From assembly GCA_012295275.1 (NCBI GenBank), contig CM022665.1, positions 17,915,150 to 17,979,149 of the forward strand: DNA of 64,000 nt, given 5' to 3'. The notes below the pieces were generated by a model. The model was not told the origin of the DNA. It saw only the letters and a list, made by a program, of their open reading frames with translations, and did not search any database. Position numbers and translations under genes: made by a program. Positions 46,621-58,382 of the stretch are shown here, piece after piece. How positions within the stretch are numbered: position 1 is the stretch's first letter; every line of letters starts with the position of its first letter. The DNA comes from Chrysomallon squamiferum. Taxonomy: Eukaryota; Mollusca; Gastropoda; Neomphalida; Peltospiridae.

Positions 46621-47080
46621 TTTAAACATAAAGCATATATTTTTTTTTTTTTTCAATATAAATAGATTTATTTCAAAAATATTTTATCTGCTTTTAAGAC
46701 TTACATATGTAAAGGTAATCTTTATCATTATCATTAAAAAATGTTATGATATAATTTTATTATTTTATTATTATTATTATCAATAATTAATAACATTTTT
46801 TTTTATTGTATTTCTTTAAATTGTTTCATTCTTTTTTTTTTCTTTCTTTCTTTATTTCTTAATTAGTGTTCATACTGTCATCATCATCATCACTAACATT
46901 ACTATTATTGTTGTTCTTCTTCTTCTTTTTCATCATCTTATTATTATTACTGTTATTGTTATTATTATTATTATTACAAGAAGTAGTAATGGTAGTAGTA
47001 ATAGTAGCAGTGGTAGTAGCAGCAATGGTAGCATAGTAGTAGTAATAGCAGTAGTAGTAGTAGTAATATTTAATGATGTT
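46621..47080. repeat. Poly-T, (ATT)n, (CTT)n, (TAG)n tracts
   Basis: Short homopolymer and triplet tracts, ending in TAG/CAG triplets at about 46,983-47,070. Confidence 0.8.
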
Positions 47081-47309
47081 ATTATGTCTTAAAATTTCCG
47101 GTACAAAATTATGTCAATTTTCAGATAAAACCAGAAAAATTAACTGAAGCATGAAATATCAATAAGCATACAAATGAGCAAAATGTTTATTTACCAGACA
47201 GTGCATTGAATAAAAACATCAAAGTGTTTATAGACTCCACACAGAATAACACAAATATTATTTTAAAAATCAAATAATTATTGATTTCATGCTTGGAGTA
47301 GCTAATAAA
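47081..47309. other. AT-rich DNA, no gene seen
   Basis: Unique sequence. Confidence 0.5.
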
Positions 47310-47945
47310 ATTTTCTACATGACTGTATGAAGTTATTAAGTACTTACTGTACAACTGTGAAATTATTAAGTATTTTCTATACAATTATGAAATTTGTAAT
47401 TATTTTCTGTACAACTATGAAGTTATTAATTATTTACTGTACAATTATGAAGTTGTAATTATTTTCTGTACAATTATGAAGTTATTAATTATTTTCTGTA
47501 CAATTATGAAGTTATTAATTATTTTCTCTATGATCATGAAATTAATTATTTTCTGCATCATTTTATTTTGACATTATAGTGATATTAATCAATATTGTCA
47601 GCATGTTATGAGTTTATTATTCATTTTCTGCATTTTCTGAGGTTAATAATTCTATTCTCTATATTACAGTGTTAATTATTTTCTCAACATTATCTCTACA
47701 TTTTGAGGTTAATATTTATATTCTTTACATTATGAGGTTAATAATTCTATTCTCTATCTTAAGGAGTAAATAATTCTGTTCTCTATTTTATGATGTTAAT
47801 AATTATATTCTCTGTATTATGAAGTTAATTATATTGTTATATTATGATGTTAATCAATATATTCTGTATCTTATGAGGTTAATAATTATATATTGTCTTA
47901 TGAGGTTATTAATAATATTCTGCATGCTATGAGATTAATAATAAG
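47310..47945. repeat. Two merging AT-rich minisatellites, ~33-40 bp
   Basis: At 47,310-47,545 the unit is close to GTACAATTATGAAGTTATTA plus ATTATTTTCT, with about eight copies and several near-identical. From about 47,640 it grades into TATGAGGTTAATAATTCTAT plus TCTCTAT, about eight more diverged copies. The shared TATGA.GTTA core suggests a common origin. Confidence 0.85.
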
Positions 47946-48498
47946 AGAGGGAAAAAAAATTGTCAAAAAATATCACCAGCTCAGTTATTGGATTTCCCAA
48001 AAAGAGGAAGCTAACTTTAATGTATTGAATAACTTATACAATGAAAATATTTCCTTCGTTTTATATTATTACATAATTAAAACCTTTTTCATCTTATTTT
48101 TCTTTATCTTGCCCTTTTAAAAATAATTTATTTAATTTTTTTGTACACCTTTTTATATGCTTTTATGCACACACAAAGTGAAAAATGAAAAAAAAAAAAG
48201 AGTTTTGTTTGTCTAAGAAATATTAAATATTCAAGAACTGGGGTCTGCCTGGTAGTAGTCTCCTATTGATTACGTTTTCAGGCCTTTCATCCTTCGTTTT
48301 CCCTGACTTCAAAGAAAATTGAATACCAATACAGACACTTTGAAAAAGGAATTAAACTTCAGGTTATGCATTTAGCAGAGCTTAGGATAAACAGGTGAAA
48401 TTAGTTTAAATTGTTTTATTGATTTACAGTTGTGTAAAAATAAACACAGCTTGAAAAGGTTTAAGATATGTTTTCAAAAGTGTTGATATTAAATGCAA

Positions 48499-48501
<3 letters not shown>
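47946..48501. other. Mostly unique DNA, no gene recognised
   Basis: 48,235-48,420 is a small higher-complexity island following AT-rich sequence. No coding signal. Confidence 0.4.

Positions 48502-48580
<79 letters not shown>
48502..48580. repeat. (CT)n microsatellite
   Basis: 79 bp of uninterrupted (CT)n. Confidence 0.95.
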
Positions 48581-48582
<2 letters not shown>

Positions 48583-49375
48583 GTATGTATATATGTTTTT
48601 GTATTTGAGTATGAGTGTTTATGTATAGTAATCTAGTTTGTATAATCAGTTTAAGCATGTCAGAGTCTACAATACACATCTTGGAAGACTTCCAACAAGA
48701 AATGAACAGTGAAGTATTCAAAGTGACTTGTATAAGAAATAATCCTCTAGTGTATGCTATGCATGAACATGTACTGTGAGTTTTAAAACAAGAATTTAAA
48801 CTTAATAACTCAGACAGAAATACACAGGCAGATAGACAAACATACTCACAGAAATGGACACATATACAATCACTCAGAGACACACACACACTCACACAGC
48901 CACATCTACACACACTCACATCCACAGACATACATAAATACACACACACAGAAACACATATGAGAATTTCTCTACCACACATTGCTGTATACACTAATCA
49001 TTTTTAAATAACTCACATCAGAAATATCTTCAAACACCTTTCTATAGGCAATATCTGACACAGCAAAGAGATTAACATGAAATATTTTAACATTAAATTT
49101 TAAATACATGTATCTCTATCTATATCATATTTCACAGATTATGAATTTTGTTTTTTAAATTTTGAATAAGTGTATGTATATTAATTATTAAAGAAAATGC
49201 AGTTTTTTTATTTTATATGTTAAATAATTTATGCTGATTGACAATTCCAAATAATAACTGCTTTGAGCTGTATCATGTTCAGTTAAGTTCCTGTGTTTAA
49301 AAAATTGTTATATGTTTTTGTCTGTGTAGAAGATGCAAATATAACCTGCCATGCAGCCATCTTAAATATATTGTC
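48581..49375. other. AT-rich DNA with CA-rich patch
   Basis: CA-rich degenerate repeats at 48,815-48,960, otherwise unique AT-rich sequence. The long minus-strand frame crossing the (CT)n into this region is compositional. Confidence 0.55.
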
Positions 49376-49578
49376 ATTATAATTATTATTATTGTTATTA
49401 TTGTTATTATTATTACTACTACTATTACTACAGCAACTATTGTTACTACTGTTGTTATTATTATGTCTTATTCAAATGAAAAGTATGAAAGGTGTAATTA
49501 TCTTTAATAATAATGATAATAATAATAACAACAACAACAATAATAATAATAACAATAACAATAATAACAGTAGTAGTT

Positions 49579-49611
<33 letters not shown>

Positions 49612-49660
49612 TATACATATATATATATATACACACAAAGAGAGAGAGAGGTAAATATGT

Positions 49661-49697
<37 letters not shown>
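49376..49697. repeat. (ATT)n / (AAT)n / (TA)n / (CA)n complex
   Basis: ATT triplets (49,377-49,465) are followed by AAT triplets (49,506-49,612). The two are near complementary and could form a hairpin. (TA)n near 49,614-49,631 and (CA)n at about 49,663-49,696 follow. Confidence 0.9.
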
Positions 49698-49701
<4 letters not shown>

Positions 49702-49739
49702 TAAAATATATCTTGAATAATAAACCAAAAACTGAATAT

Positions 49740-50000
49740 CTTGTAGAGTGTTATTAAACTGAAAGTTAAAACTTAGTGTGAATTTTCAGTGAGACAGCTG
49801 TGTGTGGATTATGGGATTAAAACACGCTGCCGATATCAATATATTGATTAGCAGTGTGGCCCATGTGAGCAGCAGAATGCTAGCATACACACACTCACTC
49901 ACTCACTCACACACGCTCACTGGTAGAAAACAGCAGCTGGACAATTCAGTTTATGGATCTGAACGAGATATTTTTGTTATTTAAAGTCGTCCATTTTCAT
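49740..50000. other. Non-repetitive segment with AT palindrome
   Basis: Higher-complexity DNA. ATCAATATATTGAT at 49,835-49,848 is a perfect 14-bp palindrome made of two ONECUT-like half sites (ATCAATA/TATTGAT). TGTGGCCCATGTGAGCAGCA follows. Candidate regulatory element by motif only. Confidence 0.25.
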
Positions 50001-50089
50001 CAGTTCACTTGTTTTGTGTTGTGAGTGACAGGATTAACAAAAATGGCTGACACATCGAGTTATTGTTGTGTTTGAAATTTAAAAAAAAA

Positions 50090-50335
50090 TAAAAATCTAT
50101 TTGTGGTAACAGATGTTGCAGTGTTTTCTCTAGAGTCAGATCTGTGGTTAAATATACAATGTTGTTGTTCTTTTGGTGGTTTTTTCATAGGAGAGCTGAA
50201 CAAGGCAGATAACTGTGAATTTACTGTTACTGTAACCTCTGATAATGATTTAGCATGGAGCCTGTGGCTTACATATGATGAAGCTGTGTTAACTAAAGTT
50301 ATGTTTTTCTCCTTTTTAAAAAAATTTTGGTGATA
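50090..50335 (+). other. Possible exon-like segment, unrecognised
   Basis: An acceptor-like TTTTGGTGGTTTTTTCATAG ends at 50,190. It is followed by about 47 open codons of balanced composition, including GELNKADNCEFTVTVTSDND. No good donor precedes the stop at 50,331. It could be a terminal exon or chance. Confidence 0.25.
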
Positions 50336-51500
50336 ATTTTCTACTGGTGTTTAACTGTTTCAAATTAAAAAAATCCTCTGAATTATCTGTTTAATCTTTT
50401 ATGATTCAAGGAAATGTAAATATTTATGGAACATTAGTTTAAAAAATTTGGATTTGATAAAAACTGTGACTGGCATTTTAGTGTAATTTTGGAGATTTAG
50501 GAAAATCTGTAAATGTGATACATTTCAGTCGTGTTTTGATATTGAAGAAAACTTAATGTGGTATGTTTGAGTTAAAACTGGTTTTTAGTTAATCAAGCAT
50601 TTTTGTTAAACTGTTGTAACCTGTACACACCTGGGATTATCCACTGGATAATGGGATTAGCAGGATTATGGTTGGATCACAATCAGTGCAGGTGAGCTGT
50701 GTATTGTTTATAGATGGATAGATGGATGGATACATACATACACAAATTTGTGTAATAATCTTCTTTTGTTTGTTTCTTTATTTTTAAAATTTATTTATTT
50801 ATTTATTTCTAAATTTATTTATTTATAAAAATTATAAATTTCTTTCTTTCATTATTTATTATTTCTTAAAAAATTTTTTACTTGTTTCTTTCCTTATTTA
50901 TGTTATTTATTTTTAAAATTCATTTGTTTCTTTCTTTGTTTATTTGTCATTCAGAAAGTCTAAAACATTTATAACTTTGTCTAATTATGCAAAGGCTAAT
51001 TTCTTTATCAAGAATCATTATAACTATATTATTATTTGTTCTTAATTCTGTTGAAGAATTAATTTTAAAACTGGATTCTGTTTTTCAGTTGAACAAAATG
51101 GAATGCAATTCATTTCATACATTATAATTACATCTGCTTCTTGAACTTAATAAAATCATATTTTGTAAGATAATTCTATAATCTGTTATCCCTACATAAC
51201 AAACAATAACTTTATCTCAACTTAGGTATTTTTCTCTTTTACTGAAAATTGCAAACAACCTTGTAATAAAATATTATTCACCAATGGAAAGGTAATAGAT
51301 TTTTTTATTCAGGACTGTTTTTTATAATTTACAAAATTCTTTGCACTTTTCTTGATCATGATTATTAGGCCAAATAATCCTGTAATTCTATAATCCTTCA
51401 GTAATTATTTCTTGGCTTAATTTGTTGAAGGATTTGTATTTTCAAATCAGTCATAACAGTAGAGTGATTAGCCATGTCAGAGAGTCACAGTGAAAAAAAA
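50336..51500. other. AT-rich DNA, no gene seen
   Basis: (GATG)n near 50,713-50,735 and (TTTA)n near 50,789-50,830. The remainder is unique AT-rich sequence. Confidence 0.55.
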
Positions 51501-51870
51501 TGTATGTAACATACCACTTTTTGTATCACACGTTACATATCTATTTTTAATGATATGTATACATGTATGTTTATACATGAGTGTTTTTGTGTGTGTAAGT
51601 GTGTATGTGTTTACATGTGTGAATGCATCTTAGTGTGTGTGCCTGTGCATCTCTGTGTCTTTATGTTCATGTGAGAATGTGATTGCATTTGTGTTTGTGA
51701 GTATGTATGTATGTCTGTGCACGTGTGTGTGTATTTGTGTGTGTGTAGGTGTGTGTTTATATATGTGTGTCTGAATGTGTGTAAATGTGTCGGTCTGTGT
51801 TTATGTATGTGTATATGTGTGTTTGTGTCCATGTATATGTGTCTGTGCATGTGTATGTTATTACATGTAT
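51501..51870. repeat. TG-rich degenerate repeat
   Basis: Imperfect GTGTATGTG-type sequence for about 350 bp. The minus strand reads as Thr-His repeats. Confidence 0.85.
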
Positions 51871-51934
51871 CTTATGTTTCTAAATAATTACAGTGCTGTT
51901 TGTAATGTTGTCATCTAACATAATAATTTGCCTA

Positions 51935-52175
51935 AGACTGATCAGCTACTAAAAACTTTGCTGAATGTTGAATATAGAATTTATGCTGGAAAAGGCTTTG
52001 ATCAGTACTAAATATGCATTATCTGAAACACTGAATGAATGTCGAATAAATGTGGAAACCTTAATTAATACAAAATGTATACTTGCTAAAATCTGTTCTT
52101 GTTGAAATCTTAATAAATGATGAAGAAATGGCTGCTTAAAGCTTGCTGAAACTTTGCTGAATGTTAAAAGCAAGT
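51935..52175. repeat. Degenerate TGCTGAA-rich tandem array, left part
   Basis: Units of roughly 55-70 bp contain TTTGCTGAATGTTGAAT-like and CTTGATCAGTACTAAAT-like blocks. The same blocks resume at 52,480, on the other side of the dispersed repeat. Confidence 0.65.
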
Positions 52176-52201
52176 CTTTATCAATGTCATATATATTATT
52201 T

Positions 52202-52204
<3 letters not shown>

Positions 52205-52243
<39 letters not shown>

Positions 52244-52477
52244 AGGGAGAGGGAGAGAGAAGTAGTCATTCGCCTTCATGGATATTATTGATCAAACAAT
52301 ATTATCAATATTAAAATAAACTAAAGCATATTTAACTTACATCACAGGAAGATTTATTTAAATTTTACAAAGACTGAAATTATTGTATTCTGTGATGAAC
52401 TATTGAAATAATGGAAGAATTTATATGATTATTATTATTATTTATTTTATTTTTAATTTTTTTTTTATATATGGTTG
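52205..52477. mobile_element. Dispersed repeat, copy B, flanked by (GA)n and T-rich/(ATT)n
   Basis: Second copy of the element at 12,867-13,137, in the same orientation. The (GA)n-type left edge spans 52,205-52,260, the core lies at about 52,260-52,430, and the ATT/T-rich right edge ends in TATATGGTTG near 52,475. Three CpG sites of copy A (in GTCGTTTT, TTGCGAAG and TACGATGA) are CA or TG here, typical of methyl-CpG decay; copy B has one CpG absent from copy A. It lies inside a decayed tandem array, which supports insertion. Confidence 0.8.
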
Positions 52478-52760
52478 AATGGATACTTTGCTGAAATCCT
52501 TATCAGTGTTGAAATGATGCTGCTGAATATTGAATCCTTGAATACTGCTAAATATTTCTTGTTTAAACTTTGCTTAATGCTGAATGTAAACATGCAGAAA
52601 TTTTCATGTATGCTGAAATTAAACTGCTGAATGCTAAAAATATACTTCTAAAATCTTGATGATTGCTGAATTATAATTCTCAAACCTTGATCAGCAGTGA
52701 GAATAATTTGCTGATTGAAATTTTGCTGAACCATGTTTTTCTGGCAGTTTGCAAAAAGTG
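52478..52760. repeat. Degenerate TGCTGAA-rich tandem array, right part
   Basis: Continues the array at 51,935 after the inserted element: TTTGCTGAAATCCTTATCAG, GCTGCTGAATATTGAATCC, TTTGCTTAATGCTGAATG and similar. Confidence 0.65.
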
Positions 52761-53580
52761 AAATCCATCAAACTGTGATGTTGATTTGGAATTTATTTCT
52801 TTCTCTTTTAAACTGCTGAAGAGAAAAAACTTGTTCCTGTTTGAATTGATTGGGTTAGAGGCAGTAATCTAGCAACAGTCAAGTTTAACTAAGCGACAGA
52901 GCCAAAACCATTTTGTACAAGTGAAAAGGCAAAAACATCTCTCACTTTTTATTTTTTTTTTTAAATTTGATTCTTATTCTTTTACTACCCCTTTTTAATT
53001 TAATTTTTTTTTAAATTAGCCTGAATATGCAGTGTGTTAGAATAGTTAGAATCAACAGAAAATATTAAAGAATTTAAAAAATGTATTTAAAAATTTTAAA
53101 GGCAGATTTTTGTGGATGTAACTCACTAATTATTTAAAGCTTTGATGAGTTATCACCCTTTTTGCAAGATGGAGGATGAAAGAAAAAGATAAAGAAGAAT
53201 TTATTATGTAACAGATAATTATCTTTGTAAAATGTCAGGTTTGATTTAAAAAAAAAATTAAAGGGCACAATATCTTTTCACAGAAATAAAAAACAAAAAA
53301 CAAAAAGAAATGAAACAACATAATCAGTTATTGCAGGTGAAACATTTAGTTTTTCTGACATACATCTTCAGAGCAAATGAATTTCATTTCTGCATTAGTA
53401 GTAAAAAAAATTATTTTATTTTAATCTTACACAGAATTTAAAGAATATATATAGTCTGTGTGTGTGTGTGGGGGGTATATTTGTGCATGTGTGTTTGTGT
53501 GTGTAACATTACCCAGAAAGTATAGAATGTAGGAAAATCTTTAATAAGAACATGGAGCATTGTTTAGAATAGGAAAAAAT
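52761..53580. other. AT-rich DNA, no gene recognised
   Basis: Unique AT-rich sequence with a (GT)n patch near 53,456-53,500. No coding signal. Confidence 0.5.
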
Positions 53581-53815
53581 CATAATGCTGATACTGAGAA
53601 CCATGAGTTCTTTTACCTATCATTTGTGTTGGCATTCTAATCATAGAAAGGGAAATAACACAAAGCTGGAAGTGATAGAGTTGATCCCACTACCTATCAT
53701 TTGTGATGACTTTTTAATCAGAAACCTGAAACAGTTTCATTGCTGCCAGCAGAAAAGCCAGACGACATTGAGAAATTTCTGGCTTAATGGATTATGCTGT
53801 TTAAAGTGACAGACA
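53581..53815. repeat. Two-copy local repeat, ~78 bp
   Basis: TTACCTATCATTTGTGTTGG near 53,612 and CTACCTATCATTTGTGATGA near 53,690, each followed by a TTCTAATCATAGAAA/TTTTAATCAGAAAC variant. A + open frame covers both but is not recognised as protein. Confidence 0.6.
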
Positions 53816-54654
53816 GACAGACAGATTAGTTTAACCTGATTACAAACAGACAGACACATGATGTCACAGCTTTGTGTTTTACAAATTGCTTCTCACACTG
53901 TTAGGACACTTTGTATGTATCATATGTTTTGTGAGTAATCAGAAAAAGATACATATGTTTTAATGGATGACAGATCAGAGTATTGTAGAAAGTTTAGATT
54001 ATAAAGACTTGGATCTAGGAAATACAAAGAAGTTCTGGATACCTCATACTCATGAAGACCACTAATTTTAAATGACTTTTTCTTTCTCCCCCTGCCTCTT
54101 TCTTTGTACTTCTCACTGTCTCTCTTACTCTCTCTAACTGTCTGTCTGTCTGTCTGGTTATCTATCTGTTGGTCTGTCTTTTCAAATACCACATGTACAT
54201 TTCTAGGATGATCAAGAGATAAAAATGCACAGTTCACCACATCACTGACACTGAAATTGTAATTATTTACTTTCCTTCTCCATAAAACTCCTGAATCTGC
54301 CTGCATTATACAAATATATTCCTGAATTGATAACAATACACATTTCAAAACAAATGTTAATAAATATATGAAACAAGATATGGTTTTCGCAGATTAAACA
54401 CCAAACAAAGGGAATTAACAACTCTTCATCTCGTTTCAATGTTGCCAGTTATTAGGTTTCAACCAGATGAGGTCTTGCACAACAACAGTGATTTGTGAGA
54501 GAGAGAAAAAAAACACAACTGCTGCTGTTATTCATTGACAACAAGGGTTCTTTTATATCTATTTTCTGGCAAACATGATGATATGTATGTCATTTGAGAA
54601 ACTAGTCACAATGCATGGGTATATTAGGTAATATCCTTTAGTATAAAAATATTT
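53816..54654. other. Unique DNA with TC/TG patch, no gene recognised
   Basis: (CTGT)n near 54,139-54,157 in a TC-rich stretch. The minus-strand 142-codon frame across 53,920-54,348 includes this repeat and has no recognised domain. Confidence 0.4.
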
Positions 54655-54838
54655 TGTTGTTTTGTGTATTAGTCTCAGCTATATTCATTTCTTTTGTGTA
54701 TTATTTTCAGCTGTTGTAGCTATCTGTTTTGTGTATTAATTTCAGCTACAATTAAGCTGTTATTTTGTTGGTGGTTTTTTTGTGTGTTAATTTCAGCCAT
54801 TATTCCATTTTTTCTATTGGTTTCAGCTGTTTGGAGTT
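54655..54838. repeat. Degenerate ~45-bp tandem repeat, ~5 units
   Basis: TTTTGTGTATTA.TTTCAGCT recurs near 54,659, 54,694, 54,727, 54,777 and 54,808. Confidence 0.75.
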
Positions 54839-55480
54839 ATATTCACTGTGAGGGAAATTCTCCTACTTTGAATGGTCAGGATCTTATGCAATAAGAATGC
54901 ATCATACCAGTTGTGTATGGATTTGTGTTTTCTAAAAGATAAGCCATTTAATTAAGCCAAGTAGAATTCTCTTCTCATCTCAAAAGTGGGAATTATCAAA
55001 GAGAGAGACCAGGCCACATTCCCACAGGGCAAACATCGATAATTTCATATTCCAATCACCTTGATTATAATTTGCTTCATATTAGAAATGAAATTTTTTT
55101 TTAAAGAAGAAGTGAAAAAAAAAAAAAGATGTTGTGATGAAAAAAAAAGAAGTTTGAGACAAGGAGTTGATTAATATGACACTTTGGTAATAACTTGGAT
55201 GTAATATAACGTGGGTAAAAAAAAAAAAGTATGGAGCTGGGTGTTGTAAGAGTTTTAATGTTTAATGAATGGCTGCTTGTTGGTTATTTCTGATAACTCG
55301 TGCTTGCTATTGATTAAAACTTGTATCATGGGATGATTGCACAGGCCAAGCTTTTCATTAATAACCACAAAAAATTCTGTGTAATGACTTGTGTCCTTGG
55401 GCAGTCCATCCATCTGTCCATTCATCTGTGTGTGTGAAGTGTGTCAGCAGATTTGTGTGTGTTTCTGTTGCCTGCCAATT
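54839..55480. other. Unique AT-rich DNA, no gene seen
   Basis: A-rich runs near 55,114-55,150 and 55,215-55,230. Otherwise unremarkable. Confidence 0.5.
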
Positions 55481-55840
55481 AACCTAGTTAACACAGTAAT
55501 TCAACCATTCATCCATTTTATTTGTCCATTCATTATTCTGTTCATTCTTCAATTTTATTTGTCCTTCTTTTTCTTCAGTCCATTAATTCATCCATTCATT
55601 CAGTCTTCCATCTGTCCACCCATCTATCAGTCAACATATCCATTGACCCTTCCTTCCATCCATCTGTTCATTCATTCATTCATTCATCCATACAAAACTT
55701 TATCCATTTATTCTTCTATTTATTCATCCTTCATACACTTCTGTATATCCATCCATCCATCAGTCTATCAATTCAAAAATATATACGTCAATCTATTCTT
55801 CCATCCATTCATCTTTCATACATATCCATCCACTGAACTG
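55481..55840. repeat. (TTCA)n/(ATCC)n degenerate tetranucleotide block
   Basis: Imperfect CATTCATCCATC-type repeats. The Ser/Ile/His/Pro-rich open frames here come from the 4-bp period and are not genes. Confidence 0.85.
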
Positions 55841-56339
55841 AAGGATAAGGAATCTTTTATCTGTTCAAAATATCTTCATTTCTGTCTATTTTCATTTCCC
55901 CTTTTAAACAAATAACAAAATCTATAAACAGTGACAGTCTGTGAATGATGTAAATAGACTCAGTTATCAGATTATAAACTGAACTGAAACTTGCCTCCCT
56001 CTCTCTCTCTCCATCAGATATGTTTCCTCTTACAGTGTATAAATTTCTCAGATACATATCTATACAATACAAATTCCATTTTGTCCAAAACTGGCTTCTC
56101 CATGTTGAGACAAACACATGGAACACTGAACTGATTGTTTTGTTTTTACCCACAAACTGATGCTGTTTGTCCAGTAAAAATTTCAGTCCATAATTAAGGG
56201 CAACACATCTGAAATGAACACTGTGTCAGGGTTATATATATATAATTTAGGTTAAGCTCTGTAATTTTTTGCACATCATCTTTAAGGCAAATGTTCTGTT
56301 AATTTTATGTCAGTAACAGTAGAACTTTTTTTTCACATT
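55841..56339. other. Unique DNA, no gene recognised
   Basis: Moderate complexity, short (CT)n near 55,997-56,012. Nothing assignable. Confidence 0.45.
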
Positions 56340-56425
56340 ATAATTATTTTATTATTATTATTTATCATCATCATTATCATTGTTGTTGTTGTTGTTGTAT
56401 TGTTGTTATTATTATTATTATAAAA
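56340..56425. repeat. (ATT)/(GTT) triplet block
   Basis: Interrupted trinucleotide repeat. Confidence 0.85.
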
Positions 56426-56529
56426 ATGTAATAACAATTAATGTTAAAAAGTACTGAAATGTTATTAACAAATAGTCATTACTTTATTCAAAAGACACCA
56501 AAATTAATACACTCCTACAGTAATACAGT

Positions 56530-56735
56530 ATGGATTATACATTCCTTCATTTGTTTATTAAGTATTTTCAGTTCATTTTTTCTTTCATTCTTTTATTCAT
56601 TCATTCATTTGTTCATTCATACATTTATTTGTTCATTGATTCATTCACTCTTGTTCATTTATCTATTGATTGAAACTTTTATTCAATCATTCAATTATTC
56701 ATTTGTTCATTCATCCATTCATTCATTCATTCTAC
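56530..56735. repeat. (TTCA)n degenerate block
   Basis: CATTCATTCATTTGTTCATT-like tetranucleotides, the same type as at 55.5 kb. Confidence 0.8.
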
Positions 56736-57600
56736 TATCTTGTTCACCTTCACCATCAGTGAGGCAATTTTTAGCTAAATTTTAAAGTTAAATATTTAAA
56801 AGTTTCTCTTCCTCTAAAAATACCAGAATCTTGAGGAAATCTTAAGAGATACCCAGAGATAACATGTAACATCTCTTTTTAAGTAGTTCTCAAACTTTTA
56901 TTGATGTCTAAAATCATTTTCTTAAAAGACAGAGTTACATCTGCTTAGAAATGTTTGTTTCATATCCCATATCAGTTTTGTTAACAACAACAAGAATACT
57001 ACCACTACTATTACTACAATTACCATATTAACACCACTACTACTACCACCAACCCAAATTATTACTGCATCTGCTATTACTGTTACAACTACATAATTAT
57101 TGTAGTATTACTATTATTACTGTTATCAAAAGCCTATATATAACATAACAGTAAAACTTATTGGTTTCTTGAACACACATACATACTCAAAAACATTCAT
57201 ATAAACATTAAAACACACATACACACACAAACACATACACACAGACATACAAACACACACACACACACAGAGCTACATTTAAACCTAATACCACAGCTAA
57301 CATCTTAATTCAATTGCACTGTTTAAAATTTTATCAATTTGTCTGCTTGTCTGCAAGTGCTAAGGTCAATTACAGCATCATTTGACCCAAACCCTGCCAC
57401 TACCAATTCCACAGACAACTGATACAAAGTTTATTACACACCCATGTCCGCATACCACACAGGTCTTTTCAGCGAATACACAGGTTAGCACAGAAATTAC
57501 ATATCACCTGATAAAATGTTAATGGGTCCATATGCTTCATTTCCTTTAATTAATCAGCTGTGTGTTTATTTAATTGGCTCATTTCTGCTTCTGTCTGTGT
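56736..57600. other. Mostly unique DNA with triplet and CA patches
   Basis: ACT/ACC triplets near 56,998-57,125 and CA-rich sequence at 57,175-57,270. The remainder is unique, and no gene is recognised. Confidence 0.5.
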
Positions 57601-57860
57601 CTCTGTATCTCTCTCTCTCTCTCCCAGCCAAAACTTCTGTGTTATTCATGAGATCTGCTTCTCAAGGGGAACCACGTTAGTCAGTTCAGACTGGATTAAT
57701 TTAATGTATGCTAAGGAGTGGCTCATTCAGTTTGATTCTTGTCTTTTCATCTTTTTCTCTTTTTTTTCTTTTTTTTAATCTAATGATTTTCACAGATATG
57801 GACGCTTTAAAAATATTTTTGCCAAGATAAGTGTGAGTGAGTTTATATTCATGTAAAAAT
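57601..57860. other. Short unique segment after a pyrimidine tract
   Basis: A (CT)n tract ends in CTCCCAG at 57,628, which is acceptor-like. CCAC|GTTAGT at 57,675 could act as a donor. The 46-bp interval is too short to judge, so I do not call an exon. Confidence 0.2.
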
Positions 57861-58160
57861 ATTTGTGTGTGTGTGGGTGTATGTATATATATATGTATAT
57901 AGAGAGATAGATAGATATAGATATAGATATGTTTGTATATATGACAAACACACACACACACACACACATATTCATACATATGTGTATAATTATGTATGTA
58001 TTATGTATGCATGTACATGTATGTTTAAATGTAAGCATGATGTTTGTCTTTATGAAAATATATATGTATGTGTGTTTTCTTTTTTGTATATTTGATAATG
58101 TGCATATGTATATACATACATATATTTCAATATGTATGTGTGTGAGTTTATGAATCTATA
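57861..58160. repeat. (GT)/(TA)/(GATA)/(CA) microsatellite cluster
   Basis: Several short dinucleotide and tetranucleotide tracts in succession. Confidence 0.9.
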
Positions 58161-58189
58161 TCCACATGTACAATTTTTTTTTTCTTTTT

Positions 58190-58382
58190 TCTAATTATTG
58201 AAAAGATCTACAACTAAAACACAGTATGGTCTACTCATATTTATTAGTTCATTTCTATCCACACAAAACCACAGAGTATTTGTTGGAATGGGACATATCC
58301 AAAAACTGCACCAAGAAATTTTGAACCTGTGATTGTGTGAACTCCAGAAGAATGTTTTACCCAAAGTACCAACTAATGACAT
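58190..58382 (-). mobile_element. tRNA-derived SINE-like element
   Basis: On the minus strand, TTAGTTGGTACTTTGGG (58,376-58,360) resembles a D-arm/box A. GGTTCAAAATTTC (58,327-58,315) is a near-consensus box B, about 30 bp further on. The element continues about 120 bp beyond box B into a non-tRNA body, the organisation expected of a SINE. (TA)n and poly-T border its head. Confidence 0.5.

Noticed and set aside
48461-48994. 177-codon minus-strand frame with Cys-rich and Arg-Glu segments
   Set aside because: The Arg-Glu part is (CT)n and the Cys/Val part is a CA-rich repeat. What remains is short and unrecognised.
57629-57674. 46-bp candidate exon after a (CT)n CCCAG acceptor-like site
   Set aside because: Pyrimidine microsatellites mimic acceptor tracts. 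The interval is too short and the GTTAGT donor too weak to support a call.
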